Below are positions 1-5,817 of a stretch of 9,657 nucleotides of DNA, in pieces. Below the pieces are notes generated by a model that was given only the letters and a program-made list of their open reading frames with translations, was not told the DNA's origin and did no database searches. Position numbers and translations under genes: made by a program. Within the stretch, counting starts at the first letter, position 1, and the number at the start of each line of letters is the position of its first letter. The DNA comes from JAAYAY01 sp964429355 (GTDB lineage Bacteria > Planctomycetota > Planctomycetia > Pirellulales > Thermoguttaceae): the NCBI GenBank assembly GCA_964429355.1, contig CAYSCH010000362.1:1-9657 (forward strand). The letters are read 5' to 3'.

Positions 1-2
1 TG

Positions 3-482
3 TCGATCGACAGCAACTTCAGCCATATCGCTTGGTTGCGGACGATCAAGGAGAAGATCAAGTACAAGGGCATGGAGAACGTCGAGGTCACCTTCCCGGT
101 GATCGCCGACTTGAAAATGGACGTCGCCCGCAAGTACGGCATGGTCCATGCTTCGGCCGACGATTCCCACGCCGTGCGAGCGGTCTTCATCATGGACCCC
201 GAGGCGAAGGTCAGGGCCGTCCTCTATTACCCGTCCAGCATGGGCAGAAACTTCCAGGAAATCCTGCGAATGATCGTGGCCATGCAGACCGCCGACAAGC
301 ACAAGGTCGCCACTCCGGCCGACTGGCAGCCGGGCGACGACGTGATCGTCCCGCCGCCGGGCTCCTGCGGCACGGCCCAGGAACGAGTCGAAGGCAAGGA
401 AGGCGCCAAGTGCCTGGATTGGTTCATGTGTCTCAGGGAGATTCCGAAGAGCAAGCTTGACCTTCCACCGATGTGGAAGTGA
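3..482 (+). CDS. Peroxiredoxin, Prx6/1-Cys type, C-terminal part (cut by window edge)
   Basis: This is the 3' part of a cytoplasmic thiol peroxidase that would reduce H2O2 or organic peroxides. The frame is open from the first bases (S-I-D-S-N-F-S-H-I-A-W-L) to TGA at 480-482, giving about 159 residues; the family is usually 200-225, so the N-terminus with the peroxidatic Cys is off the window. Recognisable Prx6-family features are the S/D-S-N-F-S-H-I-A-W stretch, F-P-V-I-A-D, V-A-R-K-Y-G-M, R-A-V-F-I-M-D-P and the tail D-V-I-V-P-P-P-G-S-C. The tail has three cysteines (codons at 366, 411, 429); the last two form C-L-D-W-F-M-C, the spacing used for resolving cysteines in archaeal-type Prx6 enzymes. 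No start can be chosen inside the window. A membrane protein and a DsrE-like protein follow, which suggests a thiol or sulfur neighbourhood. Family assignment is firm; exact substrate is unknown. Confidence 0.93.
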   Translation, partial: SIDSNFSHIAWLRTIKEKIKYKGMENVEVTFPVIADLKMDVARKYGMVHASADDSHAVRAVFIMDPEAKVRAVLYYPSSMGRNFQEILRMIVAMQTADKHKVATPADWQPGDDVIVPPPGSCGTAQERVEGKEGAKCLDWFMCLREIPKSKLDLPPMWK

Positions 483-498
483 GCGGCGGCGCAAACCC

Positions 499-621
499 GA
501 TGCCAAACAGGACCCCGGTATGCTCGCGGTATGCCGGAGTTCTGTTCTGGCATCGTCAGTAACCGACTGGTCAGAAGGTGCCAAGTCATGAGCGAGAAGG
601 AAATTGAACTCAAGAACGGTT
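499..621 (+). repeat. Duplicated leader segment, copy A
   Basis: This segment starts 16 bases after the peroxiredoxin stop and runs through the leader and first eleven codons of the membrane-protein gene. It aligns with 7446-7563 at about 85% by hand count (17 mismatches over 113 aligned bases and one five-base gap), then similarity stops abruptly on both sides. Copy A also contains CGGTATGC twice, eleven bases apart (516-523 and 527-534). Confidence 0.88.
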
Positions 622-1079
622 TCACTTCGTATGAGAAGCTGTCCATGCGTGGCGGCGTCGTCGCCCTGGTGGGCGTCGGTGCTCTTGCCATCTACCGAAG
701 CGATCCCCTGGTAGCCGCCGGGTACCTTCTCTTCGTTGTCCTCGGGGGCCTCGTCGTCATGTACGACTCCCTCTGCGTCTATTGTCCCTATCCGTTCAAG
801 CACTCGGACTGCCTCTTTTTCCCGTATCAACTCGTTGCCTCAGTGACGATGATGCGAACCAAACCGATTCCTTGGTTCAGGAACGCACTCTCGGCCCTGG
901 TCTTCTTTGGGATCGTCGCCATTCCCCAGTATTGGCTTTGGGGACAGTGGAGTTTGTTTGGCATATTCTGGGCACTGACAGTGACGGGCGGGATCGTCGT
1001 TCCTCTGCACTTCTGCCGCCGTTGCCGGCACCACCGCTGTCCGATGAGCCTGGTAAAATTGCAGACAAGTGATCGATGA
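588..1079 (+). CDS. Four-helix membrane protein with two cysteine clusters, function unknown
   Basis: I do not recognise this 163-residue protein as a named family. Four hydrophobic segments are visible, at about residues 22-36, 41-61, 100-118 and 122-140. Between helices 2 and 3 lies C63-x2-C66-x8-C75 (with His72), and right after helix 4 lies C143-x2-C146-x4-C151-Pro with His141, His148 and His149. The two clusters could sit on the same membrane face and bind metal, haem or an Fe-S cluster, or act as redox thiols; this is inference. I chose ATG 588 because AGAAGGTG (574-581 region) sits at a good distance. An ATG at 531 would add 19 residues, but in the second copy of this leader (7446-7563) the same frame is stopped, so the upstream part looks non-coding. 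It lies between a peroxiredoxin and a DsrE-like protein, fitting a redox role. Confidence 0.75.
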   Translation: MSEKEIELKNGFTSYEKLSMRGGVVALVGVGALAIYRSDPLVAAGYLLFVVLGGLVVMYDSLCVYCPYPFKHSDCLFFPYQLVASVTMMRTKPIPWFRNALSALVFFGIVAIPQYWLWGQWSLFGIFWALTVTGGIVVPLHFCRRCRHHRCPMSLVKLQTSDR

Positions 1080-1200
1080 TGTCCCCAACAGTTTTCATCG
1101 GCAATACTGGTTGGTCACTACGTGTGTTTCCAGACTCGAAAGGGGCGATGTACTGTGTTACGAAAGTCACAAGCAACTACTTACGACAAGGAGACGAACA

Positions 1201-1659
1201 ATGAATCGCACGTTCTGGACTGTGCTGGTTATTTCGTTTGTGTTCGTGGCTGCCTACATCACCAACGCGGATGATCGTGCCGCACCTGATAGGCAGAAGC
1301 CTACGCTCGTGATCAACCTTACCAGCGGCGTCGAGGATCTTCACGCCGTCGTCATGGGACTTCACTTCGCAGAACATGGCTTGGCGGATGGACGGCAAGT
1401 CGTAGTCTTTTTCAACGTGAAGGCCCCACCACTGGCCCGAAAGACGCTTGATGACTCTGTAAGATTCAAGGAAATGCCACCGGTTCGCACCATGGTAGCC
1501 GACCTCCTCAAACAAGGGGCGAAGATGGTGGTGTGTCCAATGTGCGCCGAGATAACCGGCGTGGAAACGGACGAACTCACGCCGGGAATCGAAATGATCA
1601 AGGATCGAAAACAGATTTTCGACCACTTGCATGCTGACTCGGTAGTTTTCACGTACTGA
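1201..1659 (+). CDS. Exported DsrE-like sulfur-relay family protein
   Basis: This 152-residue protein resembles the DsrE/DsrF-like fold (Pfam DsrE), small proteins that carry persulfide sulfur on a cysteine or take part in thiol chemistry. After an N-terminal hydrophobic segment (residues 4-20, ending near Ala18 or Ala23) comes the typical core: L-V-I-N-L-T-S-G-V-E-D, then H-A-V-V-M-G-L-H-F-A, V-V-V-F-F-N-V, and near the end D-L-L-K-Q-G-A-K-M-V-V-C112-P-M-C115-A. The CPMC pair is the likely reactive site. I chose ATG 1201 because AAGGAG lies just upstream and because this start exposes a signal peptide; the frame stays open further upstream (from about 1069) but without a ribosome site. Most characterised DsrE proteins are cytoplasmic, so an exported or membrane-anchored form is notable. 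It could work with the cysteine-rich membrane protein before it. Family confidence is good; role is inferred. Confidence 0.82.
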   Translation: MNRTFWTVLVISFVFVAAYITNADDRAAPDRQKPTLVINLTSGVEDLHAVVMGLHFAEHGLADGRQVVVFFNVKAPPLARKTLDDSVRFKEMPPVRTMVADLLKQGAKMVVCPMCAEITGVETDELTPGIEMIKDRKQIFDHLHADSVVFTY

Positions 1660-1799
1660 TCGGTTGGCACTCGCGGCGGGTCGAGTAGGAATGGCATAGT
1701 CAGTGCACAACAAGATCGCCGCGGGCGGATTGCCGAACATGAAGGCGATCCACGTCGACCTTCCTTCACGAAAGTCCGCTTATCCGAAAGGACCATCCG

Positions 1800-3158
1800 A
1801 TGAACGAGTTGAGTAGAAACCGCCGCCAGTTCCTGAAAACGGTGGGTGCTGCCGGGGCCTCGTCAATTGTTGCGGGAACTGCCGGGGCGAGGGTGAGCCT
1901 CGGGGCCGAAGCCAAGGAGAAGCTTGCTATCGACGGGGGGGAACCGGTACGAAAAAGCCTGCTGAGTCACCAGGCCTACGGGCCGCAGTTCTACAACGAA
2001 GTTGAGAAACGCGAAATTCTCGAAGTCCTCGAGTCAAGAAGGCCTTTCCGGTGGTGGAAAGACGGTTCCAAAGCCCTGCAGTTCGAACAGGCCTACGCCG
2101 CTCACATCGGCGTGAAATATGCCATTGGGGTCACCTCGGGCACAACCGCCCTGTCGGCGGCCTTGGCCGCTCTGGAAATTGGACCCGGTGACGAAGTGAT
2201 TCTTCCCGCTTGGACGTGGTACGCCGACTACGATACCATCGTGCTTGCGGGAGCCCTGCCGGTCTTCGCCGAGGTCGACAGCTCGCTCAACATCGACCCG
2301 ACCGACATTGAGGCCAGAATTACGCCGCGGACCAAGGCGATCATCGCCGTCAGTTTGCAGGGGTGCCCGGCCGACATGGACCCGATCCTTGAGATCGCCA
2401 GAAAGCACAAGCTCCGCGTCTTGGAGGACTTCTCCCAGTGCGTTGGAGGACGCTATGGGGGCAAGTACTTGGGCTCGATGGGCGACATCGGCATCAGCAG
2501 CTTTCAGGAGAGCAAGACCATCACGGCAGGGGAGGGAGGTGCCGTCGTCACCAACGATCCAAAGCTTTTCGAACGCGCGGTGCGCGCCCACGACGTCGGC
2601 TCCCTCCGCTCTCCATACAAGGAGGATCTTGGCGGTGGGCAGATCCCGGGTTTCGCCGCCTCGAACTACCGCATGAACGAATTCACCGGCGCGATTCTCA
2701 AGGCCCAGGAGCAAGACCTCGAAACGATCTGCGCGGCCTTGCGGAGGAATGCACAGAAGGTCCGAGAGGGCATCGCCGATCTGCCGGGGCTCAAGATGCG
2801 GAAGACGCCGGACCTTGAGGGAGATTTGGGCGTTACCATTTTTCTGGACCACGGTACCGAAGAGCGACGCGACTACTTCCTCCGCGCGGTACGAGCCGAG
2901 GGAATCTCGGCCTCGCCTCCGGGCGGATCGGTGATTCTGCCCATCGATGAGCGGGTTGAGAACAAGCTTACGGTCCACCCTGACTGGCCTTCCTTCAATA
3001 CACCTCAAGGCAAGGCCATCCGCTACGGGCACGAGTCTTGCCCGCAGACGATCGATGTTCAGGGACGCTTGGGCGGCGTGATCATGGACCCCAATTTCAC
3101 GGATGAGGACCTGAACGACATTGTCGCGGCCATCCGCAAGGTATACCTGGCGATGTAG
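1800..3158 (+). CDS. DegT/DnrJ/EryC1/StrS-family PLP aminotransferase with Tat signal
   Basis: This 452-residue protein is a PLP-dependent aminotransferase of the sugar-aminotransferase family (fold type I), whose members typically transfer an amino group to keto-sugars or keto-cyclitols. It opens with a twin-arginine signal (R-N-R-R-Q-F-L-K, then an Ala/Gly-rich hydrophobic stretch to about residue 35). The family core follows: I-D-G-G-E-P-V, the phosphate-binding T-S-G-T-T-A-L, P-A-W-T-W, D210 in V-L-E-D (PLP ring nitrogen), and the Schiff-base Lys239 in E-S-K-T-I-T-A-G-E-G-G. Active-site residues all look intact and length is normal for family plus signal. ATG 1800 has AAAGGA seven bases upstream. 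Downstream, without any gap, is the C-terminal remnant of a related enzyme. A Tat signal on such an enzyme is uncommon outside planctomycetes; it fits export of a folded cofactor protein. The substrate cannot be told from sequence. Confidence 0.92.
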   Translation: MNELSRNRRQFLKTVGAAGASSIVAGTAGARVSLGAEAKEKLAIDGGEPVRKSLLSHQAYGPQFYNEVEKREILEVLESRRPFRWWKDGSKALQFEQAYAAHIGVKYAIGVTSGTTALSAALAALEIGPGDEVILPAWTWYADYDTIVLAGALPVFAEVDSSLNIDPTDIEARITPRTKAIIAVSLQGCPADMDPILEIARKHKLRVLEDFSQCVGGRYGGKYLGSMGDIGISSFQESKTITAGEGGAVVTNDPKLFERAVRAHDVGSLRSPYKEDLGGGQIPGFAASNYRMNEFTGAILKAQEQDLETICAALRRNAQKVREGIADLPGLKMRKTPDLEGDLGVTIFLDHGTEERRDYFLRAVRAEGISASPPGGSVILPIDERVENKLTVHPDWPSFNTPQGKAIRYGHESCPQTIDVQGRLGGVIMDPNFTDEDLNDIVAAIRKVYLAM

Positions 3159-3614
3159 GAGACTAAACGCCGACAGGAAAACGGCGACTATCTGACGGCC
3201 GGCCTGAAAGAGATTCCCGGCGTTGAGCCGGTGCGTTTGCCGGAAAATCGCCGGGCGGTATGGCATCTGTACGCGTTCCGTTACGATGCGGCGCAGTTCA
3301 ACGAATTGCCACGAGACAAGTTTCTCCAGGCCCTCCAAGGCGAAGGCATTCCCTGCAGCGGCGACTATCACGAACAGTATTACGACGGATTGCTCGACGA
3401 AGCCATAGAGTCGGACGGCTTCAAGCGTCTATTCTCCGCCCAGCGGCTCAAGGACTATCGGGCCAGCTTCGAGGAACTCAAAGGCAACAAGCAGGTCTGC
3501 CGGACGACCGTTGGGGTATTCAACACTCTGCTCCTGGCCGATCGCACCGATGTGGACCACATTCTCGCAGCGGTGCGGAAAATTCATGCCCACAGTGCTT
3601 CGTTGGCGGTCTGA
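3159..3614 (+). pseudogene. Orphan C-terminal domain of a second DegT-family aminotransferase
   Basis: Immediately after the TAG stop of the intact aminotransferase the same frame continues open for 151 codons to TGA at 3612-3614. The product (from R-R-Q-E-N-G-D-Y-L-T-A-G-L-K-E-I-P-G-V) is the small C-terminal domain of a DegT-type aminotransferase: W-H-L-Y-A-F-R-Y-D, E-G-I-P-C-S-G-D-Y-H, and a closing L-L-L-A-D-R-T-D-V-D-H-I family-like tail. The whole PLP-binding domain with the catalytic lysine is missing, so it cannot be an aminotransferase by itself. Its sequence differs from the C-terminus of the gene before it, so it is not a duplicate of that tail but the end of a diverged paralogue. 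A deletion that joined the end of one gene to the middle of the next would explain it. A GTG at 3231 could start a 127-residue product, but no clear ribosome site supports it. Readthrough of TAG would give a protein with two C-terminal domains. Confidence 0.75.
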
Positions 3615-3652
3615 TCTTACGGTTAATCGGTAAACCAATCTGCATTCTCCGT

Positions 3653-3685
3653 AAACAGCCTGAGGCCCCTCGTGACTGGCTGTTT
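3653..3685 (+). terminator. Stem-loop after the aminotransferase remnant
   Basis: AAACAGCC (3653-3660) pairs with GGCTGTTT (3678-3685), and the loop holds a second short pairing GAGG/CCTC (3662-3671). It starts 39 bases after the TGA at 3614. The right arm ends in TGTTT but there is no long T run, so an intrinsic terminator is possible rather than certain. Confidence 0.4.
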
Positions 3686-3724
3686 CGCGCCGCGCAGTGG
3701 TTCGCCAACCTCCAGCATGCCGCC

Positions 3725-3755
3725 GCCATGCCGAGGATCTGGTCCTCGGCATGGC
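3725..3755 (+). repeat. Perfect 13-bp inverted repeat (stem-loop)
   Basis: GCCATGCCGAGGA (3725-3737) and TCCTCGGCATGGC (3743-3755) are exact reverse complements around the five-base loop TCTGG. This is the strongest hairpin in the window. It is followed by TGTATTAG rather than a T run. It could be a transcription stop, a processing site or a member of a palindromic intergenic repeat family; one copy only is visible here. Confidence 0.75.
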
Positions 3756-3774
3756 TGTATTAGCACGGCAGCGT

Positions 3775-3899
3775 TAAGTCGCGACAACGCGACTCTATGT
3801 TGGGGTGACATTGGCGACTGCAGCTCAACCTATTGTATGAGAACCGCGACTTAGCGATGTCTCCCGCTGGCACCCGAAACCGGGAATTCTAGTTGTCGC
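3775..3899 (+). repeat. Set of overlapping inverted repeats with alternative pairings
   Basis: TAAGTCGCG (3775-3783) can pair either with CGCGACT (3788-3794, seven bases of it) or with CGCGACTTA (3845-3853, nine bases). GCGACAAC (3781-3788) can also pair with GTTGTCGC (3892-3899). These pairings exclude one another in part. They lie upstream of the inferred hcp transcription start, so they are unlikely to be an hcp leader attenuator. No function is recognised. Confidence 0.45.
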
Positions 3900-3924
3900 T
3901 CAAGGCACAGTTTTTTCTCTCGAA

Positions 3925-3938
3925 TTGATCTGGATCAA
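3925..3938 (+). promoter_or_regulatory. FNR/DNR-type operator upstream of hcp
   Basis: TTGATCTGGATCAA matches the FNR consensus TTGAT-N4-ATCAA in all ten defined positions. Its centre (3931.5) lies 41.5 bases before position 3973, which would be the start site predicted from the -10-like hexamer at 3961-3966; that is the classic class II activator position. In other bacteria hcp genes are controlled by FNR, DNR, NsrR or HcpR; the site here has the FNR/DNR form. Which of the CRP/FNR proteins binds cannot be told from the site. Confidence 0.8.
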
Positions 3939-3960
3939 GGCCTTCCGCCGTTGCCTGGTC

Positions 3961-3966
3961 GATACT
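3961..3966 (+). promoter_or_regulatory. Candidate -10 element of the hcp promoter
   Basis: GATACT matches TATAAT in four of six positions, including the key A2 and T6. It is placed exactly where a -10 should lie if the FNR-type site is centred at -41.5, giving a purine start at about 3973 and a leader of about 50 bases. No good -35 is seen, as expected when an activator replaces it. Confidence 0.5.
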
Positions 3967-4022
3967 TCCTTCAATGGCGGGATTTGAACGAGATCTGACG
4001 GACTAACCAGAAGGAACAAGTA

Positions 4023-5675
4023 ATGAGCATGTTCTGCTATCAGTGCGAGGAAACGGCGAAGGGAACCGGATGTGTTAAGGTCGGAGTGTGCGGCAAAGAC
4101 GAAACGACCGCGGCACTTCAGGACGTGCTGACCCACCTCGTCAAGGGGGTTTCGATGTATGCCCACCGGGCGGCCGAGTTGGGCGAGCGGAGCCGCGAGG
4201 TGGATACGTTCGTGATCGAGGCCCTGTTCACGACGGTGACCAACGTGGATTTCGACCCTGGGCGGTTGGGAGCTTTGATCGAACGGGCGGTGGCTGTTCG
4301 ATCGGCGGCAAGGGGCATGTATGAGGCCGCTTGTGCGAAGTCCGCGAGGCAAGCGGAGGAGTTGGCCGGACCGGCCGCCTGGGAGCCGGAAACCGATTCT
4401 GAGGCGCTGGAGTTCCAAGGCCAGGAGTTGGCGATCCCCGTGCGGCAAGCCCTGTATGGCGAAGACGTGGTCGGGCTCCAGGAGCTGATCACCTACGGGC
4501 TCAAAGGTGCGGCCGCCTATGCCGACCATGCCATCGTCCTCGGAAAGGAAGACGTCGAGGTGTACGCCACGTTCCACGCCGCCCTCGACTTCCTCGCCCA
4601 GGAGCAACCGTCACTCGACGATCTCCTGGGTTGGGCGCTGAAGGTTGGCGAGTTGAGCGTCCGGGTGATGGAACTTCTCGACGCCGCCAATACGGGCACC
4701 TACGGGCATCCGGAGCCGACTGCCGTTCGCATTACGTCCGTCAAGGGCAAGGCGATCCTCGTATCGGGCCACGACCTGAAGGACCTTGAAGAACTGCTCA
4801 AGCAGACCGAAGGCAAGGGCATCAACGTCTACACCCACGGCGAGATGCTCCCCTGCCACGCCTATCCAGGGCTCAAGAAGTATCGCCATCTGGTCGGCAA
4901 CTACGGCGGCGCCTGGCAGGACCAGCGCCAGGAATTCGACGCCTTCCCCGGCGCCATCGTGATGACAACCAACTGCATCCAGAAACCCAAGGACACCTAC
5001 CACGACCGGATCTTCACTACCGGTCTGGTCGCCTGGCCGGGGGTCGTCCACATCGGCCCTAACAAGGACTATACGCCGGTGATCGAAGCGGCCCTGGCCG
5101 CACCGGGTTTCACCGAAGATGAACCGGAGAACACGATCCTGGTGGGCTTCGGCCACCAGGCCGTGCTGGGGGTGGCCGACAAGGTCATCGAGGCCGTCAA
5201 GGCAGGCAATCTCCGCCATTTCTTCCTGATTGGCGGTTGCGACGGCCGCAAGAGCGGACGGAACTACTACACCGAGTTGGCCGAGCAGGTGCCAGACGAC
5301 TGCGTGATCCTCACGCTGGCCTGCGGCAAGTATCGGTTCAACAAGCTCCAGTTCGGCGATATCGGCGGCATCCCGCGGCTGCTGGACATGGGCCAGTGCA
5401 ACGACGCTTACTCGGCGATCAAGGTGGCCGGGGCTTTGGCCGAGGCCTTCGGCTGCGGCGTGAACGATCTGCCGCTGTCGCTGGTGTTGAGCTGGTACGA
5501 GCAGAAGGCCGTCACCGTGCTGCTTGCCCTGCTGCACCTGGGGGTCAAGAATATCCGGCTGGGCCCGAGCCTGCCGGCCTTCGTCACGCCGAATGTCCTC
5601 CAAGTGCTCGTCGATAACTTCGCAATCAAGCCGATCAGCACCCCGGAAGAGGATCTCGCGGCGATCCTCAACTGA
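4023..5675 (+). CDS. hcp: Hybrid cluster protein, class I (Hcp; annotated as hydroxylamine reductase)
   Basis: Hcp is a cytoplasmic Fe-S enzyme with a 4Fe-2S-2O hybrid cluster. It reduces hydroxylamine in vitro and is regarded as an NO reductase or S-nitrosylase in nitrosative-stress defence. The 550-residue length is normal. The N-terminal C5-x2-C8-x8-C17-x5-C23 spacing is the class I form that carries a [4Fe-4S] cluster, typical of strict anaerobes; enterobacterial Hcp has a wider spacing. All expected hybrid-cluster ligands are present: H250 (S-G-H-D), E274 (H-G-E-M), C318 (T-N-C), C406 (G-G-C-D, the persulfide position), C434 (A-C-G-K), C459 (G-Q-C-N), E493 and K495 (W-Y-E-Q-K). ATG 4023 has AGAAGGA seven bases upstream. 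An FNR-type site lies about 90 bases upstream. A DUF438/hemerythrin-like gene follows after 142 bases. No Hcr reductase gene is next to it, so the electron donor is unknown. Confidence 0.97.
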   Translation: MSMFCYQCEETAKGTGCVKVGVCGKDETTAALQDVLTHLVKGVSMYAHRAAELGERSREVDTFVIEALFTTVTNVDFDPGRLGALIERAVAVRSAARGMYEAACAKSARQAEELAGPAAWEPETDSEALEFQGQELAIPVRQALYGEDVVGLQELITYGLKGAAAYADHAIVLGKEDVEVYATFHAALDFLAQEQPSLDDLLGWALKVGELSVRVMELLDAANTGTYGHPEPTAVRITSVKGKAILVSGHDLKDLEELLKQTEGKGINVYTHGEMLPCHAYPGLKKYRHLVGNYGGAWQDQRQEFDAFPGAIVMTTNCIQKPKDTYHDRIFTTGLVAWPGVVHIGPNKDYTPVIEAALAAPGFTEDEPENTILVGFGHQAVLGVADKVIEAVKAGNLRHFFLIGGCDGRKSGRNYYTELAEQVPDDCVILTLACGKYRFNKLQFGDIGGIPRLLDMGQCNDAYSAIKVAGALAEAFGCGVNDLPLSLVLSWYEQKAVTVLLALLHLGVKNIRLGPSLPAFVTPNVLQVLVDNFAIKPISTPEEDLAAILN

Positions 5676-5688
5676 CCGGTGGAAGAAA

Positions 5689-5768
5689 GTGACGGTCACC
5701 TTTTGTGCGAAGCACTGGGCACCAGCCGAAGGGAAGGTCCGGCGGTTCCGGCAAAAGGTGGCTGTCAG
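5689..5768 (+). repeat. 80-bp element with imperfect 17-bp terminal inverted repeats
   Basis: GTGACGGTCACCTTTTG (5689-5705) is the reverse complement of CAAAAGGTGGCTGTCAG (5752-5768) with three mismatches; nine bases (CACCTTTTG/CAAAAGGTG) pair perfectly. The left arm also contains the small palindrome GTGAC-G-GTCAC. It fills much of the 142-base gap between hcp and the DUF438 gene. It might be a palindromic intergenic repeat or a MITE-like remnant, or a processing hairpin inside an operon transcript. No flanking target duplication is evident. Confidence 0.55.
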
Positions 5769-5817
5769 CTTCTGGCAGGAATCTCGCAGAAAGCCATTTG
5801 AATCGAAGGGCAATCCC

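Larger units (their letters stand above)
3615..4022 (+). other. Intergenic region before hcp: hairpins, then FNR-type promoter
   Basis: No coding region is apparent in these 408 bases. The first two thirds contain several stem-loops (listed separately at 3653-3685, 3725-3755 and 3775-3899). The last 100 bases hold an FNR-type operator, a -10-like hexamer and the ribosome site of the hybrid cluster protein gene. Confidence 0.7.

Noticed and set aside
531..587. Longer start of the membrane protein at ATG 531
   Set aside because: No ribosome site, and the homologous frame in the second copy is interrupted by a stop, so the shorter start at 588 is preferred.
227..691. - strand frame whose M-P-E-Q-N-S-G-I start resembles a - strand frame at 7282-7500 (M-S-E-Q-N-S-G-I)
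   Set aside because: The likeness is the translated shadow of the duplicated DNA segment; both frames diverge at once outside it, and several differences change the amino acid, so no coding constraint is evident.
2034..3371. Long open frame on the - strand opposite the aminotransferase
   Set aside because: It lies antisense to a clearly recognised enzyme, has no family likeness, and arises from GC-rich codon bias.
3988..4002. CGAGATCTGACG before hcp recurs at about 9239-9250 after the glycosidase-like gene
   Set aside because: One shared 12-mer is expected by chance in about 9.7 kb, and the flanks do not match.
3615..4022. Possible tRNA or riboswitch in the hcp upstream region
   Set aside because: No cloverleaf, T-loop or known aptamer core could be recognised, and most structure lies upstream of the inferred transcription start.
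5689..5768. Insertion sequence or MITE
   Set aside because: Inverted arms exist but no target duplication, no transposase and no second copy in the window; kept only as a repeat.
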